From Prevotella sp. (lineage in GTDB: Bacteria > Bacteroidota > Bacteroidia > Bacteroidales > Bacteroidaceae), in assembly GCA_016285245.1 (NCBI GenBank), contig JAEEQH010000009.1:20661-84660 (forward strand): a stretch of 64,000 nt of DNA, written 5' to 3'. Position numbers and translations under genes: made by a program. Every line of letters starts with the position of its first letter. The stretch's first letter is position 1. Of the stretch, positions 59,415-64,000 are shown piece after piece. The notes below the pieces were generated by a model that searched no databases, was not told the origin of the DNA, and saw nothing but the letters and a program-made list of their open reading frames with translations.

Positions 59415-61508
59415 TCAACTCTTACCCAGTCTTCTGGCCAGGGCATTGCGCAGTTCCTGCATATCCTTGTACTCCTGCATCAGCGACATGACACGTTCCA
59501 TGTCGCCCGTCGCCTGACGCATAGCCTGCTGGATAGCCTTCAGCTGCTGCTCCAGAATACCCATACGAAGGTCCATCACCAGATGGACTACGCGCTGGCG
59601 CAGACGGTCTATCTGGTTACGGTGCAGTTTCTCCTTCTCACGCTCGTCCTTGTCTTCCTCATCCTCGTAGAGCTTGAAGCGTCCGCCCAACTGGTAACGG
59701 TCTATGGCCAGACTAGTGGCCAGCTTGCTCACCTCCAGATCGGGATGGTTCGTGAAGTATAGCTGTGCACGGAAGAGCGGGTCGCCGCTATGGGCCACGG
59801 CCTCCGCCAGAATCTGGTTATACAGCGGGTCATGGAACTGCAGACCGTCCTGACTAAGGTCGTAGTCAATGTACTGTGCCACCGTCAGGCTGATGGTCTC
59901 GCCGTTGTCCGTCTCGATGTTGTCGTAGATAATCTCCTCGCCATGACGCACCACCTCGCGAATCAGCAGGGTCTCACATCCGCCCCCTACCCCTTTCGAG
60001 GGGAGAGGAGTCTGAGCACTTTGTTGGGGCTTTTCTGCTGTAGAAGTATCTGGACTCCCCTCCCTTGGGGAGGCGTTGGGGGTGGGTTGTTCCTTTACCT
60101 GTCGGATATAGTTGTTCATCGACTGGAGCAGCGTCTGCTCCTTCAGGCCCAGACGGGCGGCCAGCTCGGTGAGGTACGTGGCACGGAGGATGGCATCAGG
60201 GATGACCGAGATGCTCTTGACGATGCCGCCAATGGCCGTCGAACGCTTCACGGGGTCGCTGATGCCCTCGACGGTAACGGCCGTCTTGAAGGCCATGAAG
60301 TCCTGCTGGTGCTCCTCGATGTAGCGTTTCAGCTCCTCTGTCGAGTGCTTGCGGGCGAAAGAGTCGGGGTCGTCGCCGTCGGGCAGTAGCAGCACCTTGA
60401 CGTTCATGCCCTCCTCGAGCAGCATATCCGTGCCTCGCAGGGCGGCGTGGATACCGGCCTCATCGCCGTCGTAGAGCAGCGTGATGTTCTGCGTAAAGCG
60501 GCGCAGCATCTTGATCTGATAGATACTCAGCGCCGTGCCGCTATTGGCTACGACATTCTCGATGCCCGCCTGGTGCATGGCAATGACGTCGGTATAACCC
60601 TCGACCATGAACACGCGGTCTTCCTTCACGATGGCCTTCTTGGCCTGATAGATGCCGTAGAGCTCACGCTCCTTGTGATAGATGTCGGAGTCAGGACTGT
60701 TCACATACTTCTGGGCCACGCCCTTCGTACGGCTGTCCAGCACACGACCGCCAAAGGCCACCACCTTTCCCGAAACGTTGAACCACGGGAAGATGGCACG
60801 ACCGGCGTAGCGGTCTCGTAACTGAGAACTGAGAACTGAGGACTGAGAGGTATGATTAGTTTTGCTATCAGATTGCTCAGAAGAATTCTCGCCCTGAAGG
60901 TTATCATACCTCTCAGTTCTCAGTTCTCCGTTCTCCGTTCGCTCATAGCACAGTCCCGTCTTGATTAGGAATTCTGGCTGGTAGCCCGCCTTCTTAGCAG
61001 CAGATGCCAGGGCATCGCGCTTCTGGGGCGCGTAGCCCAACTGGAACTTCTCGATGATGTCGTCGCGGATGCCGCGGCTGCGGAAATACTGCTTGCCGAT
61101 GGCTATGCCGTCAGGGTCGTTCTTCAGAATGTCGTGGAACCACTTGCCGGCCCACTCGTTGACGATGAACATCGACTCACGCTCACTCTGCTGCTGCCGT
61201 TCCTCGTCGGTCAGCTCCTTCTCCTGAATCTCGATGTTGTATTTCTTGGCCAGCCAGCGCAGGGCCTCAGGATAGGTGATCTGCTCGTGCTCCATCAGGA
61301 AACCGGCAGGCGTACCACCCTTTCCGCACACAAAGCAGTGACAGATGTTCTTCGACGGGCTGACCATGAACGACGGGTTCCGGTCGTCGTGGAAAGGGCA
61401 CAGGCCCTTGTAGTTCACACCCGCCTTACGAAGCGTCACGAACTCGCCCACGACGTCAACAATCTGCGCCGCATCGATAATCTTGTCTACTGTCGCCCTG
61501 TCTATCAT
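59415..61508 (-). CDS. dnaG: DNA primase DnaG with two repeat-derived insertions
   Basis: The essential replication primase, 697 residues. Zinc-binding C37, H40, C58, C61 (CHC2 type), then the RNA polymerase core with toprim residues in VEGYTDVIAMHQAG and LLYDGDEAG, and a C-terminal helicase-binding region. Two stretches do not belong to the family: residues 191-230, between TGLCYER and DRYAGRAIFPW, encoded by the AACTGAG-type palindromic element; and about 30 residues in the linker to the C-terminal domain (TPNASPREGS ... TPLPSKGVGGG), encoded by a G-rich inverted pair. Both keep the frame. First gene of the unit with queD, queE and cls, with a promoter at 61532-61563. Confidence 0.96.
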   Translation of the reverse strand: MIDRATVDKIIDAAQIVDVVGEFVTLRKAGVNYKGLCPFHDDRNPSFMVSPSKNICHCFVCGKGGTPAGFLMEHEQITYPEALRWLAKKYNIEIQEKELTDEERQQQSERESMFIVNEWAGKWFHDILKNDPDGIAIGKQYFRSRGIRDDIIEKFQLGYAPQKRDALASAAKKAGYQPEFLIKTGLCYERTENGELRTERYDNLQGENSSEQSDSKTNHTSQSSVLSSQLRDRYAGRAIFPWFNVSGKVVAFGGRVLDSRTKGVAQKYVNSPDSDIYHKERELYGIYQAKKAIVKEDRVFMVEGYTDVIAMHQAGIENVVANSGTALSIYQIKMLRRFTQNITLLYDGDEAGIHAALRGTDMLLEEGMNVKVLLLPDGDDPDSFARKHSTEELKRYIEEHQQDFMAFKTAVTVEGISDPVKRSTAIGGIVKSISVIPDAILRATYLTELAARLGLKEQTLLQSMNNYIRQVKEQPTPNASPREGSPDTSTAEKPQQSAQTPLPSKGVGGGCETLLIREVVRHGEEIIYDNIETDNGETISLTVAQYIDYDLSQDGLQFHDPLYNQILAEAVAHSGDPLFRAQLYFTNHPDLEVSKLATSLAIDRYQLGGRFKLYEDEEDKDEREKEKLHRNQIDRLRQRVVHLVMDLRMGILEQQLKAIQQAMRQATGDMERVMSLMQEYKDMQELRNALARRLGKS
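59979..60090. repeat. G-rich inverted pair inside dnaG
   Basis: CCCCCTACCCCTTTCGAGGG (about 59985-60004) faces CTCCCCTCCCTTGGGGAGGC plus a GGGGGTGGG tract (60055-60086). These are inverted versions of one unit with a loop of about 45 nt. A single copy of a similar unit is in GH43 (2944-2978). Confidence 0.75.
60820..60945. repeat. Palindromic element with seven-base units inside dnaG
   Basis: Arms 60831-60856 and 60903-60928 pair over 26 bp with one mismatch; units AACTGAG, GACTGAG, AGGTATG, then AACTGAG and AACGGAG on the far arm. Encodes ENGELRTERYD ... NHTSQ ... LSSQL, the same as in GH31 with a different loop. Confidence 0.92.
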
Positions 61509-61531
61509 CTGCTTAACTCATATCGTGCCCA

Positions 61532-61563
61532 CAAAGGTACGAATAACTCAGAACAAAACCAAA
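61532..61563 (-). promoter_or_regulatory. Promoter of the dnaG unit
   Basis: Minus-strand -7 TACCTTTG (61539-61532), -33 TTTG (61563-61560), spacing 20 nt. Confidence 0.78.
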
Positions 61564-61586
61564 TAAATGACCTTATTTTATTTTTT

Positions 61587-61730
61587 AATATCAAACAACG
61601 CCTTTGATTTATCAAACGTTGCCGCAGTTTTATCAAACATCGACGTAGTTTTATCAAACGTCGTCGTCGTTTTAACTTATACGCCGTCTTTGGAACACTT
61701 AAACGCCGTCCTCGGAAACAATTAGACCAG
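61587..61730. repeat. 21-bp-period array with TTTATCAAAC core
   Basis: Units of exactly 21 bp start at 61587, 61608, 61629 and 61650 (TTTATCAAACGTTGCCGCAG and variants); degenerate units continue to about 61730. It lies between dnaG and the CE12 gene. The minus-strand frame repeats every seven residues and is not credible as a gene. Confidence 0.85.
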
Positions 61731-61775
61731 GGTCCCAAGTCTTTCCTTTACCTTTAGCGGCAACAGGGCAGCTTC

Positions 61776-63482
61776 TTATTTCTTCAGATACTTGGCCAGT
61801 TCGCTATTGTTCTGACGGAGACCGCGAGCAAAGCTCTGGGCGTTCATCTGCGCACCGAGCTTCGAGGCATGGGTATGGTCCTTTTTGAAGTACTTACCGG
61901 CCTTCTCCTTGATCTTGGCCTCTTGCTCCTTGTTCCTTGCACCTTGCCCCTTCACGGCGAATTTCTTGTCTAAGAAGTCGGCCGAGATGTTATGCATATC
62001 GATGAACTCCACGCCAGTCTCCTCGACCACCTCACGGTACCACTTGCCGTAGCTGCCGTCGCGACGCTCTATCTTGCCGCCAGGCCACTCATTGCGCGGC
62101 GTCAGCGAGACGAGGATGGGCGTGGCACCCTTCTCGCGACAGTCGTCAATCATCTTCTTCAGATACCAGCCGAAGGAGTAGACCACCTCGTAGGTGCCAT
62201 TGTCGAGCTTGAACACATGAAGCGTATCTTTGATGCCGGGGATGACGCCACGCGCCTTCTGGTCGGTGATGGGACAGATATCGTTATGGCCGAACTGAAT
62301 GGTCACGAAGTCGCCGGGCTGCAGCGAGTTGTACACCTTCTCCCACAAGCCCTCGCGGATAAACGAGCGGGTAGAACGTCCGGCACGGGCGGCGTTCACC
62401 AGCGTAATCTTACTCTCGTCGAAAACGGTAGCGGCCTGCGAGGCCCAGCCCCACATACCGTCATCGTCCTTGTCGGCATTCTTAACGGTGGAGTCGCCAG
62501 TGAAGTAGACAACGGGCTTTCTCTTAGAGGAGAGAGGAGAGAGGAGAGAGGAGAGAGAATACCTTAACAGCTCAACGTTCTGCATCATGGCTTTCAAAGG
62601 CTGCAGCTGTGGGTTGTTGCTCTCCCACAGTCCCTCGGCGGCACTCCTGGCATTCATCTCTGCGCCAAACTTCGAGGTATGGATCTTATCGCCGAGGAAA
62701 TGGTAGTCCACCTTCCAGGTGCTGTAGCTGTCGAGCTTCGCGCCACTACGTTCGTTGAGGTCGACAAAGGGCACGCCCTCGACAGCGGCGATATAAGCCG
62801 CCCACTCCGTCTGGGGCTTGCGCACAATCCTGCCCTTGTCATCGTAGGCATTGCGCGGCGTCAGCGACATCAGGATGGGGTTGGCCCCTTTCTGACGAAT
62901 CTCGCTGATATAGCGTCGCAGGTAGGTGCCATACGAATAGACGGTGTCCTGCTTCTGCGTACGCTGGTTAAAGCCTACATAGCAGGTGTCCTCGTCGACG
63001 CCGGGGATGACGGCACGGGCACGCTTCTGGTCGAAGAACTCGCCATTGTCGTTATGGCCTATCGACACCACCACCCAGTCGCCGGGCTGCAGCGCCTCGC
63101 GGACAGCCGGCCAGAGGTCCGTGTAGAACGTACGGGTAGACATACCACCCAGCGCCTGGTTCTCGACCGCAATCTTTTCTGCATTGAAATATTGGGGGAA
63201 GTAGTAGCCCCAGCCCCATTGGCCGTTGTTACCGTTGCCCAGCGTGCCGTTGCGCATGGTGGAGTTGCCCACCAGGAACAGCACCGGCTGCGATCCCTTG
63301 CGGGTAGAGCCTGGCTTCGGGCGCGACATCAGCGCCTTGGCGATGCTGTCAGGGGTATTGTCCACCACCTTGTTCACATCCTCAATGGGGTCAGGCAGGT
63401 TGTCGAAGTCCTGCGCCCCAACAGGACAAAATGATGAATGGTAAATGATAAATGATAATGCCAGTAGTAGTTTTTTATTCAT
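61776..63482 (-). CDS. Double-domain rhamnogalacturonan acetylesterase (CE12, SGNH fold)
   Basis: A 568-residue secreted esterase removing acetyl groups from rhamnogalacturonan I. The ATG at 63482 (MNKKLLLALSFIIYHSSF) is preferred because the next ATG upstream would leave almost no leader after the -7 box. Two SGNH domains: the first (about 65-300) with S74 in LVGNSTMRNG and a late DKIHTSKFG, the second (about 325-560) with S331 in FTGDSTVKN and DHTHASKLG. Both have the GHND block. The interdomain linker (about 309-322) and a segment near residues 510-523 are encoded by seven-base arrays, and so is part of the signal peptide. It acts on the same polymer as the PL11 lyase. Confidence 0.93.
   Translation of the reverse strand: MNKKLLLALSFIIYHSSFCPVGAQDFDNLPDPIEDVNKVVDNTPDSIAKALMSRPKPGSTRKGSQPVLFLVGNSTMRNGTLGNGNNGQWGWGYYFPQYFNAEKIAVENQALGGMSTRTFYTDLWPAVREALQPGDWVVVSIGHNDNGEFFDQKRARAVIPGVDEDTCYVGFNQRTQKQDTVYSYGTYLRRYISEIRQKGANPILMSLTPRNAYDDKGRIVRKPQTEWAAYIAAVEGVPFVDLNERSGAKLDSYSTWKVDYHFLGDKIHTSKFGAEMNARSAAEGLWESNNPQLQPLKAMMQNVELLRYSLSSLLSPLSSKRKPVVYFTGDSTVKNADKDDDGMWGWASQAATVFDESKITLVNAARAGRSTRSFIREGLWEKVYNSLQPGDFVTIQFGHNDICPITDQKARGVIPGIKDTLHVFKLDNGTYEVVYSFGWYLKKMIDDCREKGATPILVSLTPRNEWPGGKIERRDGSYGKWYREVVEETGVEFIDMHNISADFLDKKFAVKGQGARNKEQEAKIKEKAGKYFKKDHTHASKLGAQMNAQSFARGLRQNNSELAKYLKK
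61923..61952. repeat. Seven-base array near the CE12 C-terminus
   Basis: TTGCTCC, TTGTTCC, TTGCACC, TTGCCCC; translated as a charged stretch (KGQGARNKEQEAKIKEKAG). Confidence 0.85.
62527..62557. repeat. GAGGAGA x4 in the CE12 linker
   Basis: Four perfect seven-base units, the same unit as in the helicase (47284-47318); translated as SLSSLLSPLSS. Confidence 0.92.
63430..63460. repeat. Seven-base array in the CE12 signal peptide
   Basis: AATGATG, AATGGTA, AATGATA, AATGATA; the minus strand encodes LSFIIYHSSF, the hydrophobic core. Confidence 0.88.
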
Positions 63483-63513
63483 TGTCGTCTGTTTCTTTTG
63501 CACTATTGGGTGG

Positions 63514-63521
63514 CAAAGGTA
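63514..63521 (-). promoter_or_regulatory. -7 box of the CE12 gene
   Basis: TACCTTTG on the minus strand, about 32 nt before the ATG at 63482; no clear -33 box. Confidence 0.6.
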
Positions 63522-63614
63522 AGAAGAAAAAATGAATTATCCGCAGTTCTGCCGATTTATTTATTGCACAAACGGGGCGAAATGTGCACAAAGAGATGGA
63601 TTTTGTGCATTTTG

Positions 63615-63646
63615 TTTGGCTGTGTGCGCAAAAAGTAGTACCTTTG
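63615..63646 (+). promoter_or_regulatory. Promoter of etfB
   Basis: TTTG 63615-63618, 20 nt, TACCTTTG 63639-63646, giving a leader of about 120 nt. Confidence 0.75.
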
Positions 63647-63771
63647 CGGCGCCTTTTTGAGAAAAGGCACCGTGAGAACAGGCTTCGCCTCAGCAAAAAG
63701 CAAGCTTTCTGCGTTCGACTTGCACTGTCCTTGCAGCCGCTTTTGAGGAAGTTACACATTATTATTATATT

Positions 63772-64000
63772 ATGGCTTTAAAAATTGTAGTACTTGCTAA
63801 GCAGGTACCCGACACACGAAACGTGGGTAAGGACGCAATGACTGCCGAAGGCACCGTCAACCGTGCAGCCCTGCCCGCCATCTTCAATCCAGAAGATTTG
63901 AATGCCCTGGAGCAGGCCCTTCGCCTGAAGGAGCAGAACCCAGGCTCAACAGTAGGAATCCTCACGATGGGTCCTCCACGTGCAGGTGAGATTATCCGTC
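63772..64000 (+). CDS. etfB: Electron transfer flavoprotein subunit beta (start only)
   Basis: The first 76 residues of EtfB/FixA, which with EtfA carries electrons between acyl-CoA dehydrogenase-type enzymes and the membrane or a bifurcating partner. The N-terminus (MALKIVVLAKQVPDTRNVG) and NPEDLNALEQALRLKEQNPGSTV are typical. The gene runs off the right edge; etfA is expected next. Confidence 0.93.
   Translation, partial: MALKIVVLAKQVPDTRNVGKDAMTAEGTVNRAALPAIFNPEDLNALEQALRLKEQNPGSTVGILTMGPPRAGEIIR

Noticed and set aside
63647..63771. Riboswitch in the etfB leader
   Set aside because: The leader is about 120 nt, but no known aptamer pattern was recognised.
1..64000. tRNA or rRNA genes, insertion sequences, prophage, diversity-generating or retron reverse transcriptase
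   Set aside because: None was recognised on either strand; in particular no transposase or reverse transcriptase is present to explain the repeats.

Overview
The window reads as chromosomal DNA of a Prevotella-type Bacteroidota (Prevotellaceae; gut or rumen lifestyle is an inference). Evidence: SusC/SusD pairs, a hybrid two-component sensor with an AraC-type output, C-terminal tails like type IX secretion signals, and promoters of the Bacteroidota form TTTG - about 19-20 nt - TAnnTTTG. No insertion sequence, phage, CRISPR array, tRNA or rRNA was seen.

Layout. 1-14015 (minus): a GH43/GH31 pair for xylan or xyloglucan side chains, then three very large secreted proteins built from carbohydrate-binding-like, Ig-like and helical segments, each with its own conserved promoter and leader. 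14275-15855: an AAA-ATPase-like/PD-(D/E)XK protein beside a repeat-rich gap (15.9-17.0 kb). 16988-37446 (minus): a hybrid two-component regulator, then a polysaccharide-utilisation-like operon with two SusC/SusD pairs and three fasciclin-domain proteins but no glycoside hydrolase. 37592-38633: a phosphopantetheinyl transferase and a helix-hairpin-helix protein. 38899-45841 (plus): a PL11 rhamnogalacturonan lyase with a long repetitive extension, a second repeat-rich gap, and a GH5 endoglucanase. 46434-49566: a RecD-like helicase, a DUF3822 protein and RsmD. 49615-56881 (plus): two secreted CotH-kinase/lamin-tail proteins. 56882-61508 (minus): the apparent operon dnaG-queD-queE-cls. 61776-63482: a double-domain CE12 esterase. 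63772-end: the start of etfB.

The gene content points to attack on plant cell wall: PL11 and CE12 on rhamnogalacturonan I, GH43 and GH31 on xylan or xyloglucan decorations, GH5 on beta-glucan, plus surface binding proteins.

The most unusual signal is not a gene. Many short arrays have a seven-nucleotide repeat unit. They lie directly before start codons, in operon junctions, in signal-peptide coding sequence, and as in-frame insertions inside at least six genes, including the essential primase dnaG. Two of these genes (GH31, dnaG) carry the same palindromic element on the same strand and in the same reading frame, and GH43 carries half of it. Three intergenic arrays have a 21-bp (3 x 7) period. 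A second theme is a carbohydrate-binding-like module that recurs seven times in five secreted proteins and in both CotH proteins is nested inside another domain.
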